DNA of 27,141 nt from Promethearchaeota archaeon (GCA_030668025.1 DAOUUT010000010.1:1-27141); one strand, 5' to 3'. Positions 16,403-24,720 are shown, counted from the stretch's first letter. The notes: generated by a model from the sequence alone, not told the origin. Made by a program: numbers and translations.

Positions 16403-16933
16403 GTGAAGATTTTGAAGAAATATGTTTTTAAGATAATCGTGGGAGGAAATGGCGGAGTCGGTAAAACTACGCTACTCCGAAGATTTGTAGATGGTAATTT
16501 CGATGAGTCTACAATTGCAACGGTAGGAGTTGATTTCTTCATAAAACAAGTAATCTACGAAAACATAGGGGATTGTACGCTACAATTGTGGGATTTAGGA
16601 GGTCAACAACGCTTTAGGCACTTGCTCGAAAGCTTTATTATGGGCGCAAAAGGAGGGCTTTTACTCTTTGATTTAACCAAAATGCCTAAAATAAATGATA
16701 TTCTGGATTGGGTTAATATTATCAGAATGCACGATTTAGACCTTCCCATAGTTCTCATTGGATCTAAAAGCGATCTTGAGGAAGCTATTGCTGTCGACGA
16801 CGAATCTGCCAATAGCATAAAAAATACATTTAATATGATCGAATTCGTGAAAACTTCTTCAAAAACTGGCGATAACATAGACCTAGTATTTGATATTATA
16901 GTTGAAGAATTAATGAAAAAAAGAAAATATTAA
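16403..16933 (+). CDS. Ras-like small GTPase with altered G4 motif
   Basis: The protein is 176 residues, a single GTPase domain. G1/P-loop is GNGGVGKT (15-22), G2 Thr is T40 in TIATVGVDF, and G3 is WDLGGQ (63-68) with the catalytic Gln. G5 is TSSK (151-154). G4, normally NKxD, reads S121-K-S-D124. DxGGQ occurs in Arf, Gtr/Rag and several Asgard GTPases. There is no C-terminal Cys for prenylation and no amphipathic N-terminal helix, so membrane attachment is not evident. The GTG at 16403 is a possible start, but GGTGA at 16402-16406 is a Shine-Dalgarno placed for TTG at 16412 (residue 4), which I consider the likelier start. It lies 101 bp after the methyltransferase and 42 bp before the MBL gene. 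Confidence 0.9.
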   Translation: MKILKKYVFKIIVGGNGGVGKTTLLRRFVDGNFDESTIATVGVDFFIKQVIYENIGDCTLQLWDLGGQQRFRHLLESFIMGAKGGLLLFDLTKMPKINDILDWVNIIRMHDLDLPIVLIGSKSDLEEAIAVDDESANSIKNTFNMIEFVKTSSKTGDNIDLVFDIIVEELMKKRKY

Positions 16934-16975
16934 CCTTTAATTTTGCTTATTAACTTATTTTTATTGTTTTAAATT

Positions 16976-17788
16976 ATGGAAGACGACAAATTGGTAATTT
17001 TAGGTTCGGGAGGTGGACGGCATCACATCAGAACCCAGTACCGAGCTACGGGGGGTATTCTGTATAAGTTCAACGGGATTCAGGCGCACATAGACCCTGG
17101 ACCCGGAGCTATTGTACGGATCAATCAATACAACGAAGATCCGACTAAAACAGATTTATTTATCGTTACTCACATGCATATAGACCATTTTAACGACTTA
17201 TGCGCGATAATCGAAGCTTCTCGAGAACGACTTCACGATAAAAATTACGATTATTTTAAAAAAGGAACTCTGATAACGACCGAAGAGGCGTTAAAATTCG
17301 TGCCCAAATATCACCAAGACATGCTCGAAACGATCGTTCCTTTCAAGACTGGAGATATTTTTAATTACAAAGGAGTTGAGATAATCGGTACTAAGGTTGT
17401 TCACTCCCAAGTCGATGGATTTGGGATAATTTTTAAACTGAAGGATTATACGATCGCGTTCTCCAGCGATACGAGGGTATTTGAAGGATTCTCCGAACAA
17501 CTCTCGGAAGTTGACATATTGGTGCTGAATTTGCTTAGACCAAATTCTGTAGTTTGTCGTCGCCATCTATGCACTGACGAAGTGATACCCTATTTAAACA
17601 AAATTAAGCCCTCGCTTAAGGGGTTATTAATCACTCATTTTGGAAGCTATATGGACAGCCCTTTTTCCCAAAAAAATTTCATACCAAGTCAAATCAAAAA
17701 ATTAAAAGAGAAGACTGATATAAATACGATAATTGCGGCAGAAGACGGGTTAAAAATTAAAATTGCAGAAATTATTAATACAATGTAG
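16976..17788 (+). CDS. Metallo-beta-lactamase fold hydrolase
   Basis: The protein is 270 residues. The metal-binding residues are complete: T-H66-M-H68-I-D70-H71, H143 in VVHSQVDGFG, D165 in SSDTR, and H221 in ITHFG. The early GGILYKFNGIQAHIDPGPGA matches the ribonuclease Z/phosphonate-type branch of the MBL fold, where a metal-bound hydroxide attacks a phosphodiester or related bond. RRHLCTDEV (195-203) supplies a possible extra active-site His. The substrate cannot be inferred from sequence. It has an ATG start and is 42 bp downstream of the small GTPase on the same strand, so probably co-transcribed. It is cytoplasmic, with no signal peptide. Confidence 0.88.
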   Translation: MEDDKLVILGSGGGRHHIRTQYRATGGILYKFNGIQAHIDPGPGAIVRINQYNEDPTKTDLFIVTHMHIDHFNDLCAIIEASRERLHDKNYDYFKKGTLITTEEALKFVPKYHQDMLETIVPFKTGDIFNYKGVEIIGTKVVHSQVDGFGIIFKLKDYTIAFSSDTRVFEGFSEQLSEVDILVLNLLRPNSVVCRRHLCTDEVIPYLNKIKPSLKGLLITHFGSYMDSPFSQKNFIPSQIKKLKEKTDINTIIAAEDGLKIKIAEIINTM

Positions 17789-17857
17789 TATTTTTCGGAA
17801 ATTGAAGTTGATTCATTTAAAAAATCTAATAAATGTATCTTGAATGAACAAAAGTAG

Positions 17858-17868
17858 AAAAAAAAAAA
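17858..17868 (-). terminator. T-run terminator of the subtilase gene
   Basis: A run of 11 A on the plus strand (T11 in the minus transcript) lies about 35 bp downstream of the subtilase stop codon. This fits an archaeal U-tract terminator. Confidence 0.5.
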
Positions 17869-17903
17869 TTATTCTTGGTTGTATCTTTTTATTTTGGATA
17901 ATC

Positions 17904-19232
17904 CTAATTTGCAGCTTTTAAAGCAGCATCTGCTTGAAGGAATCCAGCACCATAATCCGTACCACCCCATGTGAAATACCAATAGTAATTAGGAGGAAAG
18001 TCTATTGCAAATGCACCATCAGCTGGTAATGGTAATCCATGAGCTGCTTTCTTTAATGTCTTTTCCATTTTACGCTGGTTATAATCACTGTGTTCTTGTA
18101 ACACCATTGCTGCTATTGCAGATACATGAGGAGCAGCCATACTTGTACCCCATAAGTAATAATATCCGATGGAAGTACTAAAAGTATTTTTATAAGGACC
18201 AACGATAGAACACCCCGGAGTTGTAACATCTAAGTCTTGTGGTTTTTGACCAAGATTTTTATTTGGTCTTGAACTCATATAATCTAAGAAAATTTGCCAA
18301 TTATTTCCATAAATATCTTTGGTATTTAGCTTTTCAGGTACATCAAATGTCCACCACCTATAGTCAGGATAACCAATCCATTGCTCTGTCCAACCTCCCA
18401 TTGCACATGAGATAACTTGAGGATAAGCTCCTGGCCATCCCATACCGTCTTCACCGGAGTTCCCCGCAGAAGCGACAACAATAACACCCATATCAATAGC
18501 ATAATCAATAGCATCTTCTATCATTTTCGTGGGTTCTGGTCCACCAAGACTCATACTTATAATGACAGGAGCGTCTAAAGTTTCTGCTAAATCTGCGACA
18601 TAATATATTCCAGCAGAAACCATTTCATCAGTACCACCTGAAATTTGTATCGGTCCGTAAGGAGAAGGAACTTCCCAAGCATCCAAAACAAGTACTGGTA
18701 TAATTATTGCTTTAGGAGCAACACCTCTAACCCAAAATTGATTATTGTAATTATAACCTACTATTGTACTTGTTACATGTGTTCCATGACCACTACCCAT
18801 ATATGGATCTGTTATATAACCTCTATCATCTTTAAGAGGACCAAAAGCAAGATCTTCTAATGTATCATCCCACCACACATCATGAGTGAATCCCATACCT
18901 AGTTCCCAGGCAATATTTGCTTCAAGGAAGAAGAATGGCCAGCTATCAAGCAACCCTGTATCTAATACGGCTATGTAAACGCCTTCTCCATCATTTGACA
19001 CGGTTTCAGCATCAACCATATCAACCCAAAAAGGCAACTCTTCATCAAGCTCAGCAGAGGCTATTATCCCACCATCCAACTCAGAATATATTTGCTCTTT
19101 TACAGTTGCAGTACCAATTAATGTCGGAACAGTTAATACAGTTGGAAATACTGTAAAAACAATAGGTATCATTGAGAAAAGAAGCAGTCCAATTAATATG
19201 TAAGATTTTTTTTTCATTTTCATTTTTTTCAT
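17904..19232 (-). CDS. Secreted subtilisin-like serine protease (S8 family)
   Basis: The protein is 442 residues. The N-terminus is a signal peptide or anchor: nine Lys/Met-rich residues, then a hydrophobic stretch (about 11-37). The catalytic triad is complete: D91 in VLDTG, H149 in GSGHGTH and S364 in GTSMAAPHVS, with the oxyanion Asn N258 in ASAGNSG. The region between the signal and the catalytic domain is only about 40 residues, so a full I9-type propeptide is not evident. The domain has Trp/Tyr-rich insertions (for example 285-325) and ends shortly after the catalytic core, with no cell-wall or membrane anchor. Role: extracellular protein degradation or processing of surface proteins. 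It has its own 3' T-run terminator. Confidence 0.92.
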   Translation of the reverse strand: MKKMKMKKKSYILIGLLLFSMIPIVFTVFPTVLTVPTLIGTATVKEQIYSELDGGIIASAELDEELPFWVDMVDAETVSNDGEGVYIAVLDTGLLDSWPFFFLEANIAWELGMGFTHDVWWDDTLEDLAFGPLKDDRGYITDPYMGSGHGTHVTSTIVGYNYNNQFWVRGVAPKAIIIPVLVLDAWEVPSPYGPIQISGGTDEMVSAGIYYVADLAETLDAPVIISMSLGGPEPTKMIEDAIDYAIDMGVIVVASAGNSGEDGMGWPGAYPQVISCAMGGWTEQWIGYPDYRWWTFDVPEKLNTKDIYGNNWQIFLDYMSSRPNKNLGQKPQDLDVTTPGCSIVGPYKNTFSTSIGYYYLWGTSMAAPHVSAIAAMVLQEHSDYNQRKMEKTLKKAAHGLPLPADGAFAIDFPPNYYWYFTWGGTDYGAGFLQADAALKAAN

Positions 19233-19876
19233 CTTATTTTAATTTGTTTATTTGTTTTTTTTAGATATCAGAAGTCAATTGATAATTAGAATCTGAAATT
19301 TTTTACATTTTTATCAAAACTTCTTATGTGATTAAAAATTAAGAAATGTTTCATATATAAGAGTTACTTTTTTCAAGGGAAAAAAAAGACTATTAATGAG
19401 AGTATTAATTATGAGTAAGTCCATTAAATTGTTTATTTGAGTGTAAATTTTGAATTACCGTGTGTACAAAATATTTATTTTCTTAACGTTATGTTAAAAT
19501 TATTACGATCGTAAGGGATAAAAAAAATTAATTCAAATTTTTAGTTGATGAATTTGTTCATGATATTAGTAACCCTATAAAATATAATACATATTTATTT
19601 ATAATACTAAAGTAGATCTATTAATAAGAAGGGAAATTTACGCGATAATTTGAGCTAACATTGGATTTCGCCCTCTATTAAGCTCTAAGAGTTTAATTCT
19701 CTCCCTGTTTTTGTATTTTGCTCAAATAAATCGTTCCCTTCCCTTATTCTTAATGTTCTTGAAATTCAAAACTGTTTAAAGGTAACGGAATTCCGGATTA
19801 AAATTGAGTAAAAAAAGAATAAAAAATTAAAAAAAAATTAAAAGAGCACTGATAAAATCATTAAAAATGTTTCAAA
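19233..19876. other. Gene-free stretch of 644 bp
   Basis: No ORF above about 20 codons with a sensible start is visible. The left part should hold the subtilase promoter. The centre (19621-19753) has nested inverted repeats and is less AT-rich than its surroundings, described as a candidate RNA. A perfect 10-bp palindrome, CGGAATTCCG, lies at 19786-19795. The right end is the 3' region of the symporter gene. Confidence 0.6.
19621..19753 (+). ncRNA. Candidate structured RNA (nested stems)
   Basis: Three nested helices can be drawn by hand. The outer one is TTAATAAGAAGGGAA (19621-19635) with TTCCCTTATTCTTAA (19739-19753), 13 of 15 pairs. The middle one is CGAT-a-ATTTGAGC (19643-19655) with GCTCAAAT-aa-ATCG (19719/20-19733), 12 pairs. 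The apical one is ATTAAGCTC (19677-19685) with GAGTTTAAT (19689-19697), 9 pairs with one G-T wobble and a 3-nt loop. The wobble slightly favours the plus strand. I recognise no known RNA family. A miniature mobile element with terminal inverted repeats is an alternative, though I see no flanking direct repeat. Confidence 0.3.
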
Positions 19877-21322
19877 TCAGTCTGTTTTTTTAAGTTTGGA
19901 TTTTTCTGATAGGGATTTAAGGAATTCTTTTTCTTTCTCTTCGTGAAGTTCCAATATAGATTTCTTCTTTTTTAACCATTCAGGACCATCCAGGGGATAC
20001 CATCTTAAACCTAAAGCTGATAAAGCTAGAAGTAGAGCCGGAATAATACAAAATGCGAATAGAAGCCCGTTTAAGGCTATGTCTGTTTGTGGTTGGATAA
20101 CACCCGTAGGAGCTACAAAACCAAAAGCTGCAATGACTGCGAGGAATATAAAATTAGCTATGGATATAGCTGGTTTTGTTACGATTGCATTTACACCCCC
20201 ATAGATTGCCTCTCTACGCTTTCCGGTGATGAGCTCGTCGTTATCAATCGCATCTCCCATTAGGACGGGAATTGCAACCATACCTCCCGCATATCCCATT
20301 CCAACAATTAAAAAGGGAATTGCTGCTAATATAGCGTTGCTCCCAACAAAAAACAAGATGGTGAATCCTGTAGCAATTATAAGCGAGTTTATGATCATCG
20401 TCTTCTTTGGTTGCCAAATTGCAATTTTTTTTAGGTTCAAGACCAAACCTAAAACTATTCCTATTAATATTGCTAATAAAACAAAGATCGGAGTTTGACC
20501 AGAAATATTATAGTCGATGTAATAAAGGATTCCTGTTGAAAACATTGGCATGACAATTCCTATTAGAAAAGCAGGGATCATAAATATCCAGAAAGGTTTA
20601 TTTTTTAGTGTTAATCTCAATCCTTCTATAAAGCCCTCGTGCTCTTGGAGTTGAGCAAACATGTTTTCTTTAATCCCAAATGATGTTACAAATAAGATTA
20701 AGGAACATCCTAAACCAATAATTATTATCGCTGGAGCGAACAACGGATGAATTCCCTCTTGCCCTATAAGCAAAATTATCGGTATTACTAATCCAAGAAC
20801 TAAATTAATAAAACCAACAACTGCACTATATACACCTAAATTAGCTCGTTGTTTAGCGGTTACAGCAATTTCATTTGGTAGAGAAAAAAAACAAACTCCT
20901 ACAATAGTAAACATTGTATCAAGTAGAAACAGCGCTGCTAGAAAGTTAATAAAAAGGCCAATTTCGTTATCTAAAAGTGGTATCAAAGGTGATATCGGGA
21001 ACCAACAAAAGATGAAGGCTAAACCATAGAAAATTGAACCGTATCGAATATAAGGGATTCTTCTACCGATCTTAGTCCGAGTATTATCAACAATGTAGGA
21101 CACTATTGGATCATTTGCTGTATTCCAAATCGCAAAGATCAACCACCCAATCGCTAATAAGCCAGCATTTGCGCCAAGTTTGACTTGGTAAAAAAAAGTA
21201 AGATTACCAAACACAAGTCCGTTTAACAAGCCGTTTGCTAAACCCCCTATACTAAAGCTTAACTTTGTTTTTACCGAGACTAATTCTTCTGGTAATTCGA
21301 TATTTTCTTCCATAATCAACAT
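19877..21322 (-). CDS. MFS transporter of the GPH (glycoside-pentoside-hexuronide:cation) type
   Basis: The protein is 481 residues with about 12 hydrophobic membrane segments. The signature is near the N-terminus: IWNTANDPIVSYIVDNTRTKIGRRIPYIRYG (residues about 65-95), equivalent to the MelB motif with the conserved Asp and the RTRxGRRxPY loop. A related loop later contains GDAIDNDELITGKRREAIYGG, also typical of GPH symporters. Predicted role: cation-coupled uptake of a sugar or glycoside; the substrate is not predictable. The N- and C-termini are charged and cytoplasmic. The start is ATG at 21322 or 21313. No sugar-metabolism gene is next to it, so the substrate cannot be guessed from context. 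Confidence 0.88.
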   Translation of the reverse strand: MLIMEENIELPEELVSVKTKLSFSIGGLANGLLNGLVFGNLTFFYQVKLGANAGLLAIGWLIFAIWNTANDPIVSYIVDNTRTKIGRRIPYIRYGSIFYGLAFIFCWFPISPLIPLLDNEIGLFINFLAALFLLDTMFTIVGVCFFSLPNEIAVTAKQRANLGVYSAVVGFINLVLGLVIPIILLIGQEGIHPLFAPAIIIIGLGCSLILFVTSFGIKENMFAQLQEHEGFIEGLRLTLKNKPFWIFMIPAFLIGIVMPMFSTGILYYIDYNISGQTPIFVLLAILIGIVLGLVLNLKKIAIWQPKKTMIINSLIIATGFTILFFVGSNAILAAIPFLIVGMGYAGGMVAIPVLMGDAIDNDELITGKRREAIYGGVNAIVTKPAISIANFIFLAVIAAFGFVAPTGVIQPQTDIALNGLLFAFCIIPALLLALSALGLRWYPLDGPEWLKKKKSILELHEEKEKEFLKSLSEKSKLKKTD

Positions 21323-21424
21323 TCGTTGGATTGTTATTTAAAACTTCTAGTTTATAATAGTAAATAAACAAATCTGAATAAGTCGGAATTGTGTAATAAA
21401 GAGGCTATTGGAATGGAAATAGAA

Positions 21425-21568
21425 CTACTTTAAATGGACCCAATGTTTGCATACAATACATTGAAGTATTTTTTCTAATTTGTCGGAGCTTCTCCTAAGT
21501 ACTCTATTAGCCATGACATTTCCGCATTTTTTACAAATATTTAACTTCTTCACTGATGCTTTCTCCAT
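21425..21568 (-). CDS. 47-residue zinc-ribbon protein
   Basis: This short gene has an ATG at 21568 and a TAG at 21425-21427. The protein has two CxxC knuckles, C13-K-K-C16-G and C38-I-V-C41, separated by 21 mostly basic residues, with a C-terminal HWVHLK. Two knuckles at this spacing are the standard zinc-ribbon layout, as in small archaeal ribbon proteins that bind nucleic acids or act as subunits of larger complexes. No clear Shine-Dalgarno precedes the ATG. The rest of the 21323-21784 gap shows nothing else I can name. Confidence 0.6.
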   Translation of the reverse strand: MEKASVKKLNICKKCGNVMANRVLRRSSDKLEKILQCIVCKHWVHLK

Positions 21569-21784
21569 TAGCGATATTCTTCTCCAGAATAGAATTTAGA
21601 AAGAACTTCAAAGATTTTTGCTCATATTCTTACAAAAAAAAAATTCAACCAGAATAATTATGTCAAATTTGTTAAACTAATAGGTTAAGGGTTAATAAAT
21701 TTATTTTAATAGAAAATAATTGAAAAATCTAAAAAAAAATTTGAAAGAAACTATAAAATTCTAAGAATTTTTCAGTATAATTTA

Positions 21785-23677
21785 TTAAAATTTATTAATC
21801 AACCATATAGGACTTGCCCACGCCATATTTTCGTCCTCAAGAATAATCCGAGGATAATAAAAAACAAATTTTTCTTTACCATTTATGTGAGTTAGCGAAA
21901 CTTCTTTAAAAATCTCGTCGTCAATTAAATTTATTTCTGCTTTAGTTGAATTCACATCAAATATTTTATATATTGAATTATTTCTGATTAATTCTATCTT
22001 TCTAATTTTAATTGGGCTTATCACCTTCACTGTAATTTCTCTTTTAGACTGTATTTGAGAAAATATTTCTAAATCTATAATGTCGCCCATGAAAAATTGA
22101 GATAAGTGAAATTCTATGATAACTCTTGGTCCCGTTGAGCCGTAACAACGACGATTAAGTAAAGCGTTCCATATCGATTCTTTCGTTAGATGTTTTGCCC
22201 ATACCGCCATGATTCCAGAGGGATAAAGCCCATTATCGGGATCGTTTGGCCCAGAAGGGTAAATACCTAAATGATCGTCTCCGCCAGCTGTAAAACCCAA
22301 TTTATATCCTCTCTTTAAAGCGTCTTGAACAAAAGAACCTTTTTTTTCTAAAATTGGGCCCCGCTTTCTAGCATACTTCCCATAGCCAAAAAATTTGTAA
22401 CGTGGAGGGAGTCGGTTTCCGTTTTTATGCGAATTTTCTTGGCAACCCCAAGTAGAATATATTTCTACTAATCTCTCTATTGAATTGTCAAAGTAATCCC
22501 AATTACGATATCCTGGTCTTAATGCGCTATGATGAGCAATTAACAAAACCTTTCCTTTATGAGATTTCAGATTTTTTATCAATTTCTTTGTAGAATTATA
22601 TTTATTAACATCAGACCTTAAAATCGGCATATCCTCATCGTAATGATATATACAAATATCACCATATCCTGTGTACCAAGATCCATATTCGTATCCGAAA
22701 AAAGAAACGAATTCTGCTGAGTGATTTTTTTTTACAGTTCGCTTAATATCTTTAAAATCTTCGTCAGAAGTTTCCCATTTATGATCGTGGTCTGTTACCG
22801 TCCCAAAATTTAATCCTGCATTTATTAGATTTTTAAAATATTCCTCTACATCTCTCATTCCATCGCTCTTATTAGAATGTCCATGAATATATCCCCAGAA
22901 TAAATTCCTTTCATTAAGTTCATCAAGACATATGATGGGGTTAGATTTAAAGTAAAAACCCTTGTAAAAAGCTTCGATTGAGTAAGTGCCAGATTCAGAA
23001 ATGTTAAAATCGTATTTCTTAAAAATTCCTTCGTTTTCTTCCTTAAATTCTAAACTTGCTATGGAATCTCTATCTTTAGAATTTGTTGATTTGTACAATT
23101 GTATGTTATCGGAGAAGTTTTTTATTAGATTATTAAATTTATCCTCAACCCTTACTATTATTTTAAATTCCTTGTTGGCACTAACGATTGAGGGGCAAAT
23201 TATTGTAACGTGATCAAATTTCGTGTTAATAACATTAATAGTGGGACAACTTTCTGGAGTGATTAGCTTTTGATTTGGTAAGATGAATAAGACTTCTACC
23301 TTTTTATGTTGTTCTACTAACGATTGAACTAACGTTTTAAAAATATTAAGGTGAAAAACAGTCTCTGCTTTAATTCCACTTTCCTCGCAGACGATATATT
23401 TAATTAAAAGTTCTTTTCCAGAAATAAGTACTGGAACTATATTTGCTTTCGAGCTTAGGCTTAGTGTAACGTACCCTTTCATTTGCGCGTCGTAGGGCTG
23501 TAAATAATACCAATCGTTTTTATTGTTTCTTCCTCCACGAAATCTAAAAATAATAGAAGAACCGTTAGGAATATCTTGATTTACTGAGAAATTAATCGAA
23601 ATATCGCTTAGAGTTCTGACATTTACGCATTTAGGTTCTACTTTCAGGTTTTGTAATTTAATTTCAAGATTTTCCAA
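21785..23677 (-). CDS. PHP-superfamily metal-dependent hydrolase with N-terminal beta-sandwich region (DUF3604-like)
   Basis: The protein is 630 residues. Residues 1-250 are beta-rich and look like two Ig-like domains (about 10-112 and 155-250). Residues about 258-560 are a PHP-type domain: GYIHGHSNKSDG (262-273), VTDHDH (294-299), AHHS (381-384) and GGDDHLG (465-471). These supply the His/Asp metal ligands of a polymerase/histidinol-phosphatase-like hydrolase. The arrangement resembles DUF3604 proteins. A final beta domain (about 560-630) follows. No signal peptide is visible. The substrate is unknown; a phosphoester is likely from the superfamily. It starts with TTG at 23677, only 12 bp after the stop of the EamA transporter, with a GTGA overlapping that stop, so the two genes are very probably one operon. 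Confidence 0.8.
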   Translation of the reverse strand: MENLEIKLQNLKVEPKCVNVRTLSDISINFSVNQDIPNGSSIIFRFRGGRNNKNDWYYLQPYDAQMKGYVTLSLSSKANIVPVLISGKELLIKYIVCEESGIKAETVFHLNIFKTLVQSLVEQHKKVEVLFILPNQKLITPESCPTINVINTKFDHVTIICPSIVSANKEFKIIVRVEDKFNNLIKNFSDNIQLYKSTNSKDRDSIASLEFKEENEGIFKKYDFNISESGTYSIEAFYKGFYFKSNPIICLDELNERNLFWGYIHGHSNKSDGMRDVEEYFKNLINAGLNFGTVTDHDHKWETSDEDFKDIKRTVKKNHSAEFVSFFGYEYGSWYTGYGDICIYHYDEDMPILRSDVNKYNSTKKLIKNLKSHKGKVLLIAHHSALRPGYRNWDYFDNSIERLVEIYSTWGCQENSHKNGNRLPPRYKFFGYGKYARKRGPILEKKGSFVQDALKRGYKLGFTAGGDDHLGIYPSGPNDPDNGLYPSGIMAVWAKHLTKESIWNALLNRRCYGSTGPRVIIEFHLSQFFMGDIIDLEIFSQIQSKREITVKVISPIKIRKIELIRNNSIYKIFDVNSTKAEINLIDDEIFKEVSLTHINGKEKFVFYYPRIILEDENMAWASPIWLINKF

Positions 23678-23689
23678 ATTATAATTTCA

Positions 23690-24598
23690 CTAATCTCTTT
23701 TATTAACATTTGCTTTATTTTTTAGAACAGTAATCAAAATAGCAATAAAAATTAAAGTGCATCCTAACCAACCCACTAAACTCATTGTTTCATTACCAAT
23801 AATGAAAGAAGCAAAAATTACAGCAAATACGGGTTCCAGAGTAAAGATTATTGCAGTTTGAGATGGTCCTTGATGTTGTTGACTCCAATTTTGAAAGATA
23901 AATGTTCCAGCTGTAACGAGAACGCCCATATAAATCATAATCAACCAGAAGGGTAAACCCGCATTTATTAAATCGAATGTCTCATTAAATAAAAACGAGC
24001 TTCCAAAACAAAATAAACTAATTGTAGTTAGTTGAACGATAGAATAGAGGTAAACGTCTACAAGTCGAACGAATTTATCGGTTAACACGATATGAAACGC
24101 ACAAAAAACAGCGCAAATAAGAACTAAAAAATCTCCATCTACTATACCAGATTCTCCCTCTAATAATAATAAAGCCATACCAATCACAGAAATAATTACG
24201 GCTAACCAAATCCTCTTTTTTAGCTTTTTTTTAAACCAAAACCAGGTTAAAAAAGGCACCATGATAGTGCTTAAACCCGTGATAAAGCCTGCCTTACCCG
24301 CGGTTGTAGTTTGAAGACCAAACGTTTGAAAAATAATTGCAAAACAATAAATTAAGCCGGTTAAAGCACCATATAAGACAATTTTCTTGTTAATTTTTTT
24401 TATATGAATAAAATATGGAAGAAAACCAAAGATTGCTAAAGAAAACCGTAAGCCAAGGTATAAGAAAATAGGAACTTCCTTCGTGAGGTTTTTAGTTATT
24501 ATGAAGGTTGTACCCCATAAAATAGTTGTAAAGACGAGTAATAAATTTGCTATTACCTTCTGCTTAGATGATGGAGTGTGATTATTATTTTTTTCCAT
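23690..24598 (-). CDS. EamA-family (DMT superfamily) transporter
   Basis: The protein is 302 residues with about ten membrane helices arranged as two EamA repeats. The first has LLLVFTTILWGTTFIITKNL and LRFSLAIFGFLPYF. The second ends with IIFTLEPVFAVIFASFIIGNE, the conserved TLEPVFA-type motif of the family. Role: export or uptake of small metabolites such as amino acids or purines; substrate not predictable. The start is ATG at 24598. It is the first gene of a probable two-gene operon with the PHP-type hydrolase and is divergent from the DUF39 gene. Confidence 0.92.
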   Translation of the reverse strand: MEKNNNHTPSSKQKVIANLLLVFTTILWGTTFIITKNLTKEVPIFLYLGLRFSLAIFGFLPYFIHIKKINKKIVLYGALTGLIYCFAIIFQTFGLQTTTAGKAGFITGLSTIMVPFLTWFWFKKKLKKRIWLAVIISVIGMALLLLEGESGIVDGDFLVLICAVFCAFHIVLTDKFVRLVDVYLYSIVQLTTISLFCFGSSFLFNETFDLINAGLPFWLIMIYMGVLVTAGTFIFQNWSQQHQGPSQTAIIFTLEPVFAVIFASFIIGNETMSLVGWLGCTLIFIAILITVLKNKANVNKRD

Positions 24599-24695
24599 TC
24601 TATTTTCAATAATTTTTTCTAAAAATTAGACTTGTTTATTTTTAGTTAGCTATGAAAAAATGTTATAAAATCATTAAAAATGCTGTAATCGCATA

Positions 24696-24720
24696 TTTCA
24701 TATGAAAATATTTTTAAATA
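24696..24720 (+). promoter_or_regulatory. Palindrome and TATA box upstream of DUF39-CBS
   Basis: A perfect 12-bp palindrome, TTTCATATGAAA (24696-24707), lies directly before a TATA-like TTTTTAAATA (24711-24720), which would start transcription near 24745. The palindrome overlaps the position where the BRE lies, so a bound repressor could block transcription factor B. The site is also about 100 bp upstream of the divergent EamA gene. Confidence 0.4.

Noticed and set aside
19395..19410. A 14-bp match (ATGAGAGTATTAAT) to the sequence before the ubiquitin-like gene at 11525
   Set aside because: It is short, AT-rich and not placed at a comparable position relative to any gene; chance is adequate.
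19852..19869. An 18-bp exact match, ATAAAATCATTAAAAATG, also present near 24665
   Set aside because: One copy is in a 3' region and the other between divergent genes. Low-complexity AT sequence makes such matches likely, and no inverted arms or duplications flank them.
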